A stretch of 64,000 nucleotides of DNA from Candidatus Neomicrothrix sp. UBA2983 (GTDB taxonomy: Bacteria > Actinomycetota > Acidimicrobiia > Acidimicrobiales > MedAcidi-G1), in assembly GCA_002346745.1 (NCBI GenBank), contig DEAL01000008.1:1-64000 (forward strand). Direction: 5' to 3'. Shown here piece after piece: positions 34,021 through 47,128 of this stretch. Position numbers and translations under genes: made by a program. The notes under the pieces are model-generated. The model made no database searches. It saw only the letters and a program-made list of their open reading frames with translations, and was not told the origin of the DNA. How positions within the stretch are numbered: the stretch's first letter is position 1; each line of letters starts with the position of its first letter.

Positions 34021-35258
34021 CTAGAACGCGAAGAAGCGGGCGGCTTCGTCGAGGGCGTCGGCGAGGGCGTCCACGTCGGACTCGTCGTTGTAGAGGTAGA
34101 GCGAGGCACGGGCGGTGGCCGTCACGCCGAGTTCGCGCATCAGCGGCTTGGCGCAGTGGTGGCCGGCCCGCACGCAGACGCCGTGCTGGTCCAGCACCTG
34201 GCTCAGGTCGTGGGCGTGGATCTCGCCGAGGCACATCGACAGCGTGCCACCGCGGTCGGTCGTGTCGGCAGGTCCGTGGATGACGAGGTCGTCGTCGAAG
34301 CGGTCGCCGAGCGTTCGCAGTGCGTAGGCCGTGAGGTCCACCTCGTGGGCGGCGACGGCATCCATGCCCAACTGCTCGAGGTAGTCGACGGCGGCACCGA
34401 GGCCGATCATCTCGGCGATGGGCGGTGTGCCGGCCTCGAAGCGCCACGGCACCTCGTTGGGTGTGAAGCCGTCACGACGGACGTCGAGGATCATCTCCCC
34501 GCCGCCGAGGAAGGGCGGCATGGCATCGAGCAGTTCGCGTCGACCCCAGAGCACGCCGATGCCCGTCGGTCCGCACATCTTGTGGCCGGTGAAGGCGAGG
34601 AAGTCGCAGCCCAGATCGGCCACGTCGGTGGCCCGGTGCGGGACGTACTGGCTGGCGTCCACGAGGCAGAGGGCGCCGACCGAATGGGCGGCGTCGGCGA
34701 GTCGCCGCACGGGCGGCAGGTCGCCGGTGACGTTCGAGGCGGCGGTGACGGCGACCAGCCGCACGCCCTCGAGCAGGTGGTCGAGGGCGCCGAGGTTCAG
34801 CCGCCCGTCGTCGGTGGTGGGGATCCAGCGCACCTCGATCCCGCGTTCGGCGGCCAACTGGTGCCAGGGGACGATGTTGGCGTGGTGCTCGAGCAGGCTG
34901 ACGAGCACCACGTCGCCCTCGGCCAGGTTGGAGCGCCCCCAGGCGTGGGCAACCAGGTTTACTGCCTCGGTGGCGTTCTTGGTGAAGACGACCTCGTGCT
35001 CGTCGGTGGCGCCGATGAAGCGGGCGACCGAGCGGCGGGCGTCCTCGGAGGCCGTCGTGGCCCGCTCGGCGATGTGGTAGGCGCCCCGGTGGACGTTGGC
35101 GTTGATCTCCTCGTAGTAGCGGTCCATGGCATCGAGGACGGCCCGGGGCTTCTGGGAGGTGGCGCCGGAGTCGAGGTAGACGATCGGGGTGCCGTGGACC
35201 TCGCGCGCCAGGAGCGGGAAGTCGGCCTTGACGGCAGCGGCGTCGAGCGTGGCGGTGC

Positions 35259-35262
<4 letters not shown>
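34021..35262 (-). CDS. sufS: cysteine desulfurase SufS
   Basis: A 413-residue group II cysteine desulfurase. The PLP Lys is in FTGHKMCGPTGIG, and the active Cys is in RAGHHCAKPLM. The N-terminus FPLLAREVHGTPIVYLDSGATSQKP (residues 15-39) is typical. It mobilises sulfur as a persulfide for SufU. The ATG overlaps the second sufC by four bases. It contrasts with the class V enzyme at 20411-21583, which lacks the Cys. Confidence 0.95.
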
Positions 35263-36050
<788 letters not shown>

Positions 36051-36076
36051 GCCCCGAAGTCTAGGGAGCAGGGGGG

Positions 36077-36102
36077 ATTAGCACTATGGGGATAGTGGTA
36101 AT
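36077..36102. promoter_or_regulatory. suf operator-like dyad, copy 2
   Basis: A 26-bp dyad centred at 36089.5: left half atta-g-cactat, centre gggg, right half atagtg-g-taat; all arm positions but one pair match. It lies 27-52 bases upstream of the minus-strand sufC ATG, within the promoter zone. It aligns without gaps to the dyad at 30610-30635. Confidence 0.7.
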
Positions 36103-36144
36103 GGCGGAGGGGCCGAACCGCCCGGCATCAGGCGCGACGCCGAA

Positions 36145-36570
36145 TCAGGAAGCAGCGAGCAGGCTCTGCTTCCAGGAGCGGAAGCGGTCGTGGGTGGCGC
36201 CGTCGGCGCCGGTGCCGGTTCCCGTGCCGTCGGGGAACAGGCGGAACGTCACGGAGACGTCGAGGTCGCCGGCCAGGACCGCCACGTAGCGGGCGTCGGC
36301 CCCCTTGGCCGGGCCGGCCCGCCACAGCAGCCAGTCGCCGAGGCGCCGCTTGTAGGCGATGCGGGGAGGCTCGCCGCCGGGAGGCGCCAGGTCGTCGGCG
36401 GAGCGGAGCAGCGCCTCGGGTGCCTCGACCCAGGCCTCGGCCGGGACGTTGCGGTCGCGGATCGGCGTCGGCGGCAGGTCGGCCGTGTGGACCGGCGTGT
36501 CGTCGAAGGGGCGCAGGTCGGCAGGCAGCGGCGGGGTGTCGGGCCGACCGACGTCGTCCGGGTGGCTCAC
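36145..36570 (-). CDS. conserved hypothetical protein
   Basis: A 141-residue predicted soluble protein with a Pro-rich N-terminal half (PPLPADLRPFDDTPVHTADLPPTPIRDR) and a basic, aromatic middle (RIAYKRRLGDWLLWRAGPAKGADARYVAV). I do not recognise it. The GTG overlaps the MBL hydrolase stop by four bases, so the two are translationally coupled and may act together. Confidence 0.7.
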   Translation of the reverse strand: MSHPDDVGRPDTPPLPADLRPFDDTPVHTADLPPTPIRDRNVPAEAWVEAPEALLRSADDLAPPGGEPPRIAYKRRLGDWLLWRAGPAKGADARYVAVLAGDLDVSVTFRLFPDGTGTGTGADGATHDRFRSWKQSLLAAS

Positions 36571-37259
36571 CAGCCGCGTGCCACCCACTCGTCGAGGTTC
36601 GGCGACTCGTTGCCGATCAGGGTGTCGCCGCCGTGGCCCGGCAACACGATCGTGTCGGCGGGCAGGGCGGCGAAGAGTCGCCGGTCGACGGAGCCGATCA
36701 GCGTCTCGAAGTCGCCGCCCTCGAAGTGCGTGGCGCCCACCCCGCCGGGGAACAGGGTGTCGCCCACGAACACGATCGGGGCGTCCTCGAGGCGGAAGCA
36801 GATCGAGCCCGGCGTGTGGCCGGGCGTGCAGATCGTGTGGAGCCGAAGGCGGCCGACCTCGATCACCGACTCGTCCTCGAGCAGGTAGTCGTAGGCGTCC
36901 AGCATCGAGGCGTCCTCGGCGGTGACGCCGACCTCGTAGCCGGCCTCCCGGACGGCGGGCACGGCACCGATGTGGTCCCAGTGGCCGTGGGTCTCGAGCA
37001 CGGTGCGCACGTCCAGGGACCGGCACATCTCGAGCAGCTTGTCGTGCTCGTTGGCGGCGTCGATCAGGACCGCCTCGCCGGTCTCGCGGCACCGCAGCAC
37101 GAAGACGTTGTTGTCCCAGTCGCCGACCACGATCCGGTGGATCTCGGCCTGGCTGTCGCACCAGTGCAGCGAGACGCCGGGCACGCCGGTGCCGGGATGG
37201 TCGTCGTGGCCGCAGGCGTGGTGCTCGCCGGTGGGGGCGGGAGGGGGCGTGTCGCTCAT
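36567..37259 (-). CDS. metallo-beta-lactamase-fold hydrolase
   Basis: A 230-residue MBL-fold protein of the glyoxalase II-like group. Metal motifs: THGHWDH (H-x-H-x-D-H), TPGHTPGS, FVGDTLFPG and LPGHGGD. A His/Asp-rich N-terminus (HHACGHDDHPG) precedes the domain and could bind extra metal. Thioester hydrolysis is plausible but unproven. The ATG at MSDTPPP was chosen; an upstream start would add 13 non-family residues. Confidence 0.87.
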   Translation of the reverse strand: MSDTPPPAPTGEHHACGHDDHPGTGVPGVSLHWCDSQAEIHRIVVGDWDNNVFVLRCRETGEAVLIDAANEHDKLLEMCRSLDVRTVLETHGHWDHIGAVPAVREAGYEVGVTAEDASMLDAYDYLLEDESVIEVGRLRLHTICTPGHTPGSICFRLEDAPIVFVGDTLFPGGVGATHFEGGDFETLIGSVDRRLFAALPADTIVLPGHGGDTLIGNESPNLDEWVARGW

Positions 37260-37413
37260 GGGGGAATCATGGCGCAGATTCGGGGAGATTCGGGACATGC
37301 GGGAAATGCGACCCCTCCACGACCCTGCCCCGGTGTGGAGGCGCTGGTTACCCGCTGGTAGAAACGGGTCCGCCGCAGCGGCCGCCGGGCCGAACTCGAG
37401 ACGGGAGCACCAC

Positions 37414-38529
37414 GTGAACTTCGCCTTCAGCGAGGAACAGGAGCAGTTGCGCGACTTCGTCCGCCAGTTCCTCGAGAACTACTCGTCGGAGACGACGGTC
37501 CGCGAGTTGATGGAGACCGACCAGGGCTACGACCCCGACACCTGGTCGATGATGGCCGAGCAGCTGGGCCTCCAGAGCCTCATCATCCCCGAGGAGCACG
37601 GCGGCCAGGGCTTCGGCTACGTCGAACTCATCGTCGTGCTCGAGGAGATGGGCCGGGTGCTCCTGTGCGCCCCGTTCTTCTCGACGGTCGTGCTGGCCGC
37701 CAACACCCTCATCCACGCCGGCGACGACGATGCCGCCGCCCGGGTCCTGCCCGGCGTCGCCTCCGGCGAGACCATCGCCACCCTGGCCTTCACCGAGGAG
37801 AGCGGCCGCTGGGACGAGGGTGGCATCACCATGGAGGCCGCCGCCGACGGCGACGGCTGGACCCTCAGCGGCACCAAGACGTACGTCCTCGACGGCCACC
37901 TCGCCGACGTCGTCCTCGTGGCGGCACGCACCCCTGGCGGCGTCTCGTTGTTCGAGGTCGCCGGCGACGCCGACGGCCTCACCCGCACCGCACTGGCCAC
38001 CATGGACCTCACCCGCAAGCAGGCCCGCCTCGACTTCGACGGTGTGTCCGCCACACTGGTCGGCACCGAGGGTGGCGCCTGGCCCGTCATCGAGCGGGTG
38101 CTCGACCTGGCCGCCGTGGCGCTGGCTGCAGAGCAGGTCGGCGGGGCGCAGGTCTGCCTCGATACGGCCGTCCAGTACGCCAAGGACCGCATCCAGTTCG
38201 GCCGGCCCATCGGCTCCTTCCAGGCCATCAAGCACAAGTGCGCCGACATGCTGCTCGAGGTCGAGTCGGCGAAGTCTGCGGCGTACTACGCCGGCTGGTG
38301 CGCGGCCGAACTCAACGACGAGCTGCCGTCGGTGGCGTCGCTGGCCAAGGCCTACTGCTCGGAGGCCTACTTCCACACGACCGCCGAGAACATCCAGATC
38401 CACGGCGGCATCGGCTTCACGTGGGAGCACCCGGCCCACCTGTACTTCAAGCGGGCCAAGAGCTCCGAGTTGCTGTTCGGCGACCCCACCTACCACCGCG
38501 AGCTGCTCGCCCAGCGCATCGGGATCTGA
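37414..38529 (+). CDS. acyl-CoA dehydrogenase
   Basis: A 371-residue flavoenzyme with the standard three domains. The N-terminal helices start MNFAFSEEQEQLRDFVRQFL; the middle domain has LAFTEESGRWDEGG; the C-terminal domain has KDRIQFGRPIGSFQAIKHK and IQIHGGIGFTWEHPAHLYFKR. It oxidises an acyl-CoA at the alpha-beta bond; chain specificity is unknown. GTG start with the site gggagcacc upstream. It is transcribed alone, divergently from the MBL gene. Confidence 0.92.
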   Translation: MNFAFSEEQEQLRDFVRQFLENYSSETTVRELMETDQGYDPDTWSMMAEQLGLQSLIIPEEHGGQGFGYVELIVVLEEMGRVLLCAPFFSTVVLAANTLIHAGDDDAAARVLPGVASGETIATLAFTEESGRWDEGGITMEAAADGDGWTLSGTKTYVLDGHLADVVLVAARTPGGVSLFEVAGDADGLTRTALATMDLTRKQARLDFDGVSATLVGTEGGAWPVIERVLDLAAVALAAEQVGGAQVCLDTAVQYAKDRIQFGRPIGSFQAIKHKCADMLLEVESAKSAAYYAGWCAAELNDELPSVASLAKAYCSEAYFHTTAENIQIHGGIGFTWEHPAHLYFKRAKSSELLFGDPTYHRELLAQRIGI

Positions 38530-38615
38530 GCGGCTCGGGCACGTCGATCCGGGGACCGTGACCTGATTCCCGGGGGAGCGCCCGACTGGCGTTCGCCACC
38601 TGTAACACTGCACCC

Positions 38616-39089
38616 ATGATCTGGCTGCTCGCCGCGCTCGGCGCGCTCCTTGTGGTGGCCGTTGGCCTGCTGGCCGTGGGTGGCGCCGTGCGGCGCACCG
38701 AGGTCGACCTGCCGCCCGTCGTGTTCGAGGTCCACGACGCCGTCGACTGGATCGCCGAGCGCCTCCCGGAGGAGGCGGCATCACGGCTCACACCCGGCGA
38801 CGTCGTCCGGGTGGTCGGCTGGTGGCTGGAGTTCGTCGGCGACGCCGGCCTCGCCAGCAGGCACGGGCAGGAACTGGGCGGCAGCGACGCCGCCGCCGAC
38901 GGGGCCACCGCCGAGCAGGACGCCGCCGTCGACCACGTCGTGGCCCGAGCCCTCGAGGTGCCCGACGACGAGGGTGGGCCGCTCGACGCCGTGGCGGTCG
39001 TCGTCGTGCTCGACCTGCTGGTCGTCTACCTCACGGAACTGGGCGCCATCGGCGCCGAGGCGCAGGCCGGCGGGGAGGTGGGCGCATGA
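38616..39089 (+). CDS. membrane-anchored hypothetical protein
   Basis: A 157-residue protein with an N-terminal transmembrane segment ([19 protein letters not shown]) and a soluble acidic domain with a second hydrophobic stretch near the end ([19 protein letters not shown]). I do not recognise it. Its stop overlaps the ATG of the GDP-fucose synthase gene by four bases, so the pair is likely co-translated. Confidence 0.7.
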   Translation: MIWLLAALGALLVVAVGLLAVGGAVRRTEVDLPPVVFEVHDAVDWIAERLPEEAASRLTPGDVVRVVGWWLEFVGDAGLASRHGQELGGSDAAADGATAEQDAAVDHVVARALEVPDDEGGPLDAVAVVVVLDLLVVYLTELGAIGAEAQAGGEVGA

Positions 39090-40036
39090 TCGACCGGGAC
39101 GCACCGGTCTTCGTGGCGGGCCATCGCGGCCTCGTTGGCTCGGCGATCCTGCGACGCCTGGAGGCCGACGGCTTCTCGGACCTGCGCACCGCCGGACGGG
39201 AGGAGCTGGACCTGCGGGACCAGTCGGCGGTCGACGCCTGGTTCGACGCCGAGCGGCCCCGCCACGTGTTCCTCGTGGCCGGCACGGTCGGCGGGATCCT
39301 CGCCAACAGCACCCGGCCGGCCGAGTTCCTCTACGACAACCTGATGATCCACGGGACCGTCGTGCACGCCAGCCACCGGGTCGGGGTCGAGAAACTGCTG
39401 TACCTGGGAAGTTCCTGCATCTACCCGCGGCACGCCGAACAGCCGATCACCGAGGAGGCCCTGCTGGGCGGCCCACTCGAGCCGACCAACGAGGGCTACG
39501 CCCTCGCCAAGATCGCCGGCATCAAGCTCTGCGAGACCTACCGGCGCCAGTACGGCTGCGACTTCATCTCGGCCATGCCGACCAACCTGTACGGACCGGG
39601 CGACAACTTCGACCTCGAGGGCGGCCACGTGCTCCCGGCCCTGATGCGCCGCTTCCACGAGGCCAGGGAGGCCAGCGCCGGCACGGTCGCCGTCTGGGGG
39701 ACCGGAGCGCCGCGCCGTGAGTTCCTGCACGTCGACGACCTGGCCGACGCCTGCGTGTTCCTGATGGACCACTATTCCGATGCCGGCCACGTCAACGTGG
39801 GGACGGGGGTGGACGGCACGATCCGCGAGTTGGCCGAGGCGGTGCGTGACCTCGTCCATCCGGATGCGGCGATCGAGTTCGACACGTCGAAGCCGGACGG
39901 CATGCCCCGCAAGGTGCTGGACGTGTCGAAGCTCACCGCCCTCGGCTGGCAGGCGAGCATCCCCCTCGAGGAGGGCCTCGCCGGCACCTACGCCTGGTAC
40001 CGGCAGGCCCTCGCCGACGGCACCGTGCGGCACTAG
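39086..40036 (+). CDS. fcl: GDP-L-fucose synthase
   Basis: A 316-residue SDR-type epimerase/reductase that converts GDP-4-keto-6-deoxymannose to GDP-L-fucose. Motifs: [13 protein letters not shown] (NADP binding), [10 protein letters not shown] with the catalytic Ser/Cys, [10 protein letters not shown] with the Tyr-Lys pair, and [11 protein letters not shown]. It supplies deoxysugars for surface polysaccharide. The partner GDP-mannose dehydratase is not in the window. Confidence 0.92.
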   Translation: MIDRDAPVFVAGHRGLVGSAILRRLEADGFSDLRTAGREELDLRDQSAVDAWFDAERPRHVFLVAGTVGGILANSTRPAEFLYDNLMIHGTVVHASHRVGVEKLLYLGSSCIYPRHAEQPITEEALLGGPLEPTNEGYALAKIAGIKLCETYRRQYGCDFISAMPTNLYGPGDNFDLEGGHVLPALMRRFHEAREASAGTVAVWGTGAPRREFLHVDDLADACVFLMDHYSDAGHVNVGTGVDGTIRELAEAVRDLVHPDAAIEFDTSKPDGMPRKVLDVSKLTALGWQASIPLEEGLAGTYAWYRQALADGTVRH

Positions 40037-40040
40037 TCCC

Positions 40041-40060
40041 GCCCGGCGATCCGGCCGGGC
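40041..40060 (+). terminator. hairpin after GDP-fucose synthase gene
   Basis: A 7-bp perfect stem, gcccggc / gccgggc, around gatccg, five bases after the stop codon. There is no T-run, so it is a weak or factor-assisted terminator at best. Confidence 0.45.
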
Positions 40061-40064
40061 AGTG

Positions 40065-40100
40065 GGATCAGGCCAGGGGATCAGGCCAGGGGATCAGGAG
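40065..40100. repeat. 13-bp tandem repeat
   Basis: The unit ggatcaggccagg occurs twice in full and a third time partially, in the gap between two convergent genes. Confidence 0.8.
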
Positions 40101-40118
40101 GGCCGGAGCCTGCCCCCT

Positions 40119-40715
40119 CTACTCCTGCTTGGAGCGACCCTTGGCCTTCTGCGACTTCTTCCAGGCCCGCACGGTCGCCAGCGCCTCGGGTCCGTCGATG
40201 TCGGCGACCGAGCGGGGCGTGGCGTCGGCGAAGGGGCCGGCGGCCGCCTCCCAGCCCTCGGGGCGGACCCCGAACCGCTTGGCCAGGATCGCCATGAAGA
40301 TCATGGTCTTCTCCGGCCCGTAGCCGGGGAGGGCCCGCAGCCTGGCCGCCACCTCGGAACCGGCGGCACCGTCCGACCAGATGCTCCCGGCGTCGCCGCC
40401 GTGGTCCTCGAGGACCGCCTGGCAGAGCGCCTGGATGCGCTTGGCCATGGAGGCCGGGAAGCGGTGGACGGCCGGCTTCTCGCGACAGGCCGCCTCGAAG
40501 GCCTCGGGGTCCATGGCGGCGATGGCTGCGGCATCGAGGGCGCCGAGGCGGGTGCGGAGCGTGGCCGGTCCGTTGAAGGCCCACTCCATGGGAACCTGCT
40601 GGTCGAGCAGCATGCCGATCAGCAGGGCGAGGGGGTCCGTGTTGAGGAGGAGGTCGGCATCGGCATCGCCGGTGATGGCGAGCGTGCCGGGTGCGAAGTC
40701 GGCGTGGGGTGGCAT
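40119..40715 (-). CDS. HhH-GPD family DNA glycosylase-like protein
   Basis: A 198-residue protein of the actinobacterial HhH-GPD group. It starts with LLLNTDPLALLIGMLLDQQVPMEWAF and has the helix-hairpin-helix LRALPGYGPEKTMIFMAIL. It probably takes part in base-excision repair, but the catalytic Asp of classical glycosylases is not obvious, so enzymatic activity is unproven. A Lys-rich tail (KKSQKAKGRSKQE) may contact DNA. Confidence 0.82.
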   Translation of the reverse strand: MPPHADFAPGTLAITGDADADLLLNTDPLALLIGMLLDQQVPMEWAFNGPATLRTRLGALDAAAIAAMDPEAFEAACREKPAVHRFPASMAKRIQALCQAVLEDHGGDAGSIWSDGAAGSEVAARLRALPGYGPEKTMIFMAILAKRFGVRPEGWEAAAGPFADATPRSVADIDGPEALATVRAWKKSQKAKGRSKQE

Positions 40716-40752
40716 CGGACGAACCTAGCAACGGCGGGCAGCACTCCGGTGC

Positions 40753-43515
<2,763 letters not shown>

Positions 43516-43607
43516 CCGTTCATCTTGACAGAGATTTGGGCGTCTGGGTCCCGCCGATTTCCGGGGTGCCCGGGGGCGCAAGCGGCCTCTGGCTAGGGTC
43601 GCCCTCC

Positions 43608-44123
43608 GTGAGCCTCTTCGACCCGGATCCCGTGGCTGCGCCCGAACCCGGCGGGGACGGCCCCCCTCCGGCGAGCGACCGGCTCCACGTGTACACGGAT
43701 GGCGCCTGCTCGGGAAACCCCGGGCCCGGGGGTTGGGCGTGGGTGGTGCCCGACGGGCCGTTCGCCGCCGGCTACGAGCCGCGGACCACCAACCAGCGCA
43801 TGGAGGTGGCGGCGGTGCTCGAGGCGTTGCGGGTGCTCGACGGGCCGGTCCTGGTGGTGAGCGACTCCACCTACGTCGTGAAGTGCTTCGAGGAGGGCTG
43901 GTGGAAGGCCTGGCTCCGACGCGGCTGGAGGAACTCGTCCCGGCAGCCGGTCAAGAACCGGGACCTCTGGGAGCCCCTGATCGACCTGGTCAGGTCCCGG
44001 GAGGGCAGCGGTTCCGACGTGACGTTTCGCTGGGTGAAGGGCCATTCGGGCGACCGCTGGAACGACGAGGCCGACCGGCTGGCCGTCGAGGCGGTGACGC
44101 GGCAGCGGGACCTGCGCGGCTGA
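43608..44123 (+). CDS. rnhA: ribonuclease HI
   Basis: A 171-residue RNase H that degrades RNA in RNA-DNA hybrids. All four catalytic acids are seen: Asp in VYTDGACSGNPGPGGWAW, Glu in NQRMEVAAVLEAL, Asp in VVSDSTYVV, and Asp in RWNDEADRLA. A 25-residue acidic Pro-rich N-terminus precedes the domain. GTG start. It diverges from aceE. Confidence 0.93.
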   Translation: MSLFDPDPVAAPEPGGDGPPPASDRLHVYTDGACSGNPGPGGWAWVVPDGPFAAGYEPRTTNQRMEVAAVLEALRVLDGPVLVVSDSTYVVKCFEEGWWKAWLRRGWRNSSRQPVKNRDLWEPLIDLVRSREGSGSDVTFRWVKGHSGDRWNDEADRLAVEAVTRQRDLRG

Positions 44124-44158
44124 GGGCCTGGTTTCCGGTTGGCCGGGGCTGTCCCCGG

Positions 44159-45106
44159 TCAGGAGTCGAGCATCCCCAGCCACTTCACGAGCGCCGCACG
44201 GGGAGTGCCGGGCATGGCGATGGCCACGACGGCGCCGGCCCCGGCCTCACCGCCGGGTTCGTCGCCGCTCCAGGCGCCCGAGGTCGTGACCGAGGTGTGG
44301 TTGCCGGCCACCTGGACGACGCTGCGCATGTCGGGTGACCCGTCCATCCGGAGGATCCCCTTGGCGCGCACGACGCCACGCGGTCGGACCTGGAACCAGA
44401 GGTCGAGCGTGTCCCGGTGGATCGGCTCCCTGAGGACTCGTGAGCAGGAGACGTGTTCGGCATGGGCGGAGTCGCGGGGTTCGTGCTCGTCGGCGTCGGA
44501 GCCACCGGCGACGGGCTCCAGGCCGAACAGCAGCGCCGGGTCGGCGGGGGCGCGCAGAGTCGGCGCCGAGGAGTGGGGCTGGAGCACCGCCTCGGCGGCA
44601 GCGAGCGCCTCGTCGTCGAGCAGGTCGGCCCTGGTGAGCAGCAGCAGGTCGGCATCGGCCACCTGGGCGGCGACCGTCTCGCCGATGCGGCGGTCCTCCA
44701 ACTGCTCGCCGATCCGGGAGCCGTCGACGACCACGACGACGCCGTCCGGGCTGAAGCCCGGGGTGCGCGACCATCTGGCAACCTTGGCCGGCTCGCCCAC
44801 GCCGCTGACCTCCACGACCACCCGGTCGAGGCGATGTGCCATCCCGCGGACCTTGCCGAGGGTCTTGGCGAAGCCCTCGGCCAGCGAACAGCACACGCAG
44901 CCGTTGGCCAGCGACAGGATGCTGGGATCGTCGGCGGCCTCGCCGATGAGCACCTCGTCGATGCCGATCTCGCCGAAGTCGTTGACGAGGACCGCGATGC
45001 GCTGTCCACGTGGGTCGGCGAGGAGCCGGTTGACGAGGGTGGTCTTGCCCGCCCCGAGGTAGCCCCCGACCACGGTCAGTGGGAGGCGCGTGCTGCCGGC
45101 GGTCAT
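44159..45106 (-). CDS. CobW/G3E-family GTPase, putative metallochaperone
   Basis: A 315-residue GTPase of the COG0523 group. Walker A is GGYLGAGKTTLVN, the metal motif is NGCVCCSL (C-x-C-C), and Walker B-like VVVEVSG and TRAD (in place of NKxD) follow. A His/Asp-rich stretch (DADEHEPRDSAHAEH) near residue 205 may bind metal. Members deliver zinc, cobalt or nickel to target enzymes; which metal cannot be told here. It overlaps nothing and lies 38 bases upstream of the amidohydrolase stop. Confidence 0.9.
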   Translation of the reverse strand: MTAGSTRLPLTVVGGYLGAGKTTLVNRLLADPRGQRIAVLVNDFGEIGIDEVLIGEAADDPSILSLANGCVCCSLAEGFAKTLGKVRGMAHRLDRVVVEVSGVGEPAKVARWSRTPGFSPDGVVVVVDGSRIGEQLEDRRIGETVAAQVADADLLLLTRADLLDDEALAAAEAVLQPHSSAPTLRAPADPALLFGLEPVAGGSDADEHEPRDSAHAEHVSCSRVLREPIHRDTLDLWFQVRPRGVVRAKGILRMDGSPDMRSVVQVAGNHTSVTTSGAWSGDEPGGEAGAGAVVAIAMPGTPRAALVKWLGMLDS

Positions 45107-45144
45107 GCGCCCAGTCTGGCGGGGACAGGGGGCCCGTGCGGCCC

Positions 45145-46809
45145 TCAGCCGGCCTCGAAGATCCTACCGCCGAGCATCGTGCCGCGGACCGGGATGTCCC
45201 GGAGTTCGACCGGGTCGATGGTGAAGGGGTCGGCCTCGAGGATGGCGAGGTCGGCGTGCTTGCGGGGCGAGATGCTGCCGACCTCGTCCTCCATATCGAG
45301 CTGGTGGGCCGCACCCATCGTGATGGCGTGGAGGGCCTCGGCCACGGAGATGCGCTCCTCGGGGCCGAGGACGGTGCCGCTGGGGGTCAGGCGGTTCACG
45401 GCGCACCAAGCCACGTGCAGGCCGCCGAGCGGCGTGACGGGGGCGTCCGAGTGCATCGAGAGCGGCACCCCGAGGTCGAGGGCGGTGCGCGCCGAGTTCA
45501 TCCGGGCGGCCCGGTCCGGTCCGACCGTCTCGCTGGCGTGCTGGTCGCCCCAGAACCAGGTGTGGTTGGCGAAGACGTTGGCGCACATGCCGAGGCTGGC
45601 CATGCGCCGGTACTGGCTGGGACTGGTGAGCTGGCAGTGCTGGACGGTGTGGCGGTGGTCGAACCGGGGATGCTCGGTGAGCAGGTCCTCGACGGCCTCG
45701 AGGTACACGTCAACCGCCTCGTCGCCGTTGCAGTGCACGTGGATCAACAGGCCCGCCCGGTGGTAGGGGCGCAGGATGTCGGCGACCTGCTCGGGCGGCA
45801 CGACCCAGATGCCGTTGCCCCCCTTGAGGTAGCCGGGCCAGCGCAACCGGGCCGTGAAGCCCTGGATGGAGCCGTCGACGACGAGCTTGACGTGCCCGAA
45901 CCGCAGCTTGTCGCTGGACTCGGCCCTCGTGGCGACGACGGCGGCCGCGGCCTCCTCGAGGGCCTCCGGGGTGCCCGGGGTCGGCATGTGGAAGACCGAG
46001 AGGCGGGCGGGGAAGTCGTCGTGGTCAACGGCCTTCCGGAAGCGCTCGATCTCGGCCGGATCGGTCGAGGACCGGTTGCCGAGGTCGGTCAGCGTGGTGG
46101 TGCCGGTGTTGCGGGCCTTCCCGCCGAAGTTCCAGAGGGACTCCTCGGCGCGCATGCGCTCCCAGAACTTCCGGAAGGCGGAGTCGGCGAGGAACATGGC
46201 GGCGGGCTCCTGGAGTTCGCCGATCGGCCAGCCGGAGCCGTCCTTGGGGAGGCCCTCCATGTCGGTGTCGGGACCGATGCCGTCGAACTCCATGAGTGCC
46301 GTGTTGACGGTCGCCAGGTGGCAACTGGCGTGCATCACGAAGATCGGCCTGGTCGTCGAGACGAGGTCCAGGTGGCGGGCCACCAGGCGTTCGCCCGGGT
46401 AGTAGATGGGGTCGAGGCCCCAGGCCAGCAGCGGCTCGTCGGGACCGGCGCCGGCGGCCGAGAGGTCGGCCTCGGCCTCGCGGAGCCGCTGGATGACGGC
46501 CTCCAGGTCGGTGCAGCCCGGCCAGACGTGGCCGTCCGGGCCGCGGCGGTCGAAGCGCCCGCAGTAGGTGTGGAGCCACATGCCGCCCGCCATGGTGTGG
46601 CTGTGCGCCTCGACGAAGCCCGGCATCAGCACGGACCGTTCGAGGGACCCGTCGACGGTGGCGCCGTCGATGCGGAGGAGGTCGTCGACCGTGCCGACGG
46701 CGAGGAACCGCCCGTCCCGCACGGCGACCGCCTCGGCGGTCGGCCGGGAGGGGTCGAGCGTGTGGACGGCCGCGGCGGGGTAGATGGCGGTCGGAGAGGG
46801 GGAACCCAC
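45145..46809 (-). CDS. YtcJ-type amidohydrolase
   Basis: A 554-residue metal-dependent hydrolase of the YtcJ-like family. The N-terminal beta-sandwich has AVRDGRFLAVG, the first metal pair is GFVEAHSHT, and later metal residues are in LLIHVHCNGDEAVDVYLEA, HTVQHCQLTS, and SMHSDAPVTPLGGLHVAW. The C-terminus ARKHADL-like SPRKHADLAILEADPF is typical. Substrate unknown (amide or carbamate). GTG start. Confidence 0.9.
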   Translation of the reverse strand: MGSPSPTAIYPAAAVHTLDPSRPTAEAVAVRDGRFLAVGTVDDLLRIDGATVDGSLERSVLMPGFVEAHSHTMAGGMWLHTYCGRFDRRGPDGHVWPGCTDLEAVIQRLREAEADLSAAGAGPDEPLLAWGLDPIYYPGERLVARHLDLVSTTRPIFVMHASCHLATVNTALMEFDGIGPDTDMEGLPKDGSGWPIGELQEPAAMFLADSAFRKFWERMRAEESLWNFGGKARNTGTTTLTDLGNRSSTDPAEIERFRKAVDHDDFPARLSVFHMPTPGTPEALEEAAAAVVATRAESSDKLRFGHVKLVVDGSIQGFTARLRWPGYLKGGNGIWVVPPEQVADILRPYHRAGLLIHVHCNGDEAVDVYLEAVEDLLTEHPRFDHRHTVQHCQLTSPSQYRRMASLGMCANVFANHTWFWGDQHASETVGPDRAARMNSARTALDLGVPLSMHSDAPVTPLGGLHVAWCAVNRLTPSGTVLGPEERISVAEALHAITMGAAHQLDMEDEVGSISPRKHADLAILEADPFTIDPVELRDIPVRGTMLGGRIFEAG

Positions 46810-46836
46810 GGCTGCAACCTAGTTGCGCGGACCAGG

Positions 46837-46856
46837 AGAGTACGAATCCGTACTCT
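46837..46856. promoter_or_regulatory. perfect 20-bp palindromic site between divergent genes
   Basis: Perfect 8-bp arms agagtacg and cgtactct flank aatc. It lies 28 bases upstream of the amidohydrolase GTG and 46 bases upstream of the plus-strand small gene, so a bound regulator could control both directions. It does not match the actinobacterial LexA box. Confidence 0.55.
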
Positions 46857-46901
46857 GGTGGCGTCCCGGGCTGCGGCGGGCCGCCGGGTACGCTCCGATC
46901 C

Positions 46902-47114
46902 ATGAGCGCCGCCTCCCGTCCCTCCGCCTTCGCCCACCACCGCTTCCTCGGCGACAAGCGCACCCAGCAGGTCTACGACCTCGACGAGGTCCTCGACGAG
47001 GAGGCCATGGCCATCCTGCTCGACGAACTGATGGCCAGCGACGCGTACCTCTGCTTCGGGCCCGACACCCTGGCCGAGGCCCGCAACCGCGGCTACCGGC
47101 TCGAACAGGTCTGA
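46902..47114 (+). CDS. small conserved hypothetical protein
   Basis: A 70-residue acidic protein with HRFLGDKRTQQVYDLDEVLD, a helical centre (EEAMAILLDELMASDAYLCF) and a basic C-terminus (LAEARNRGYRLEQV). No domain is recognised. Coding character and the ATG with an upstream site make it a likely gene. It precedes the DMSP-lyase-like gene by 14 bases and is probably co-transcribed with it. Confidence 0.65.
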   Translation: MSAASRPSAFAHHRFLGDKRTQQVYDLDEVLDEEAMAILLDELMASDAYLCFGPDTLAEARNRGYRLEQV

Positions 47115-47128
47115 ACCGGTCCGACCCG

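Noticed and set aside
46837..46856. LexA (SOS) box
   Set aside because: The actinobacterial box is CGAAC-N4-GTTCG; this site is GTACG-N4-CGTAC.
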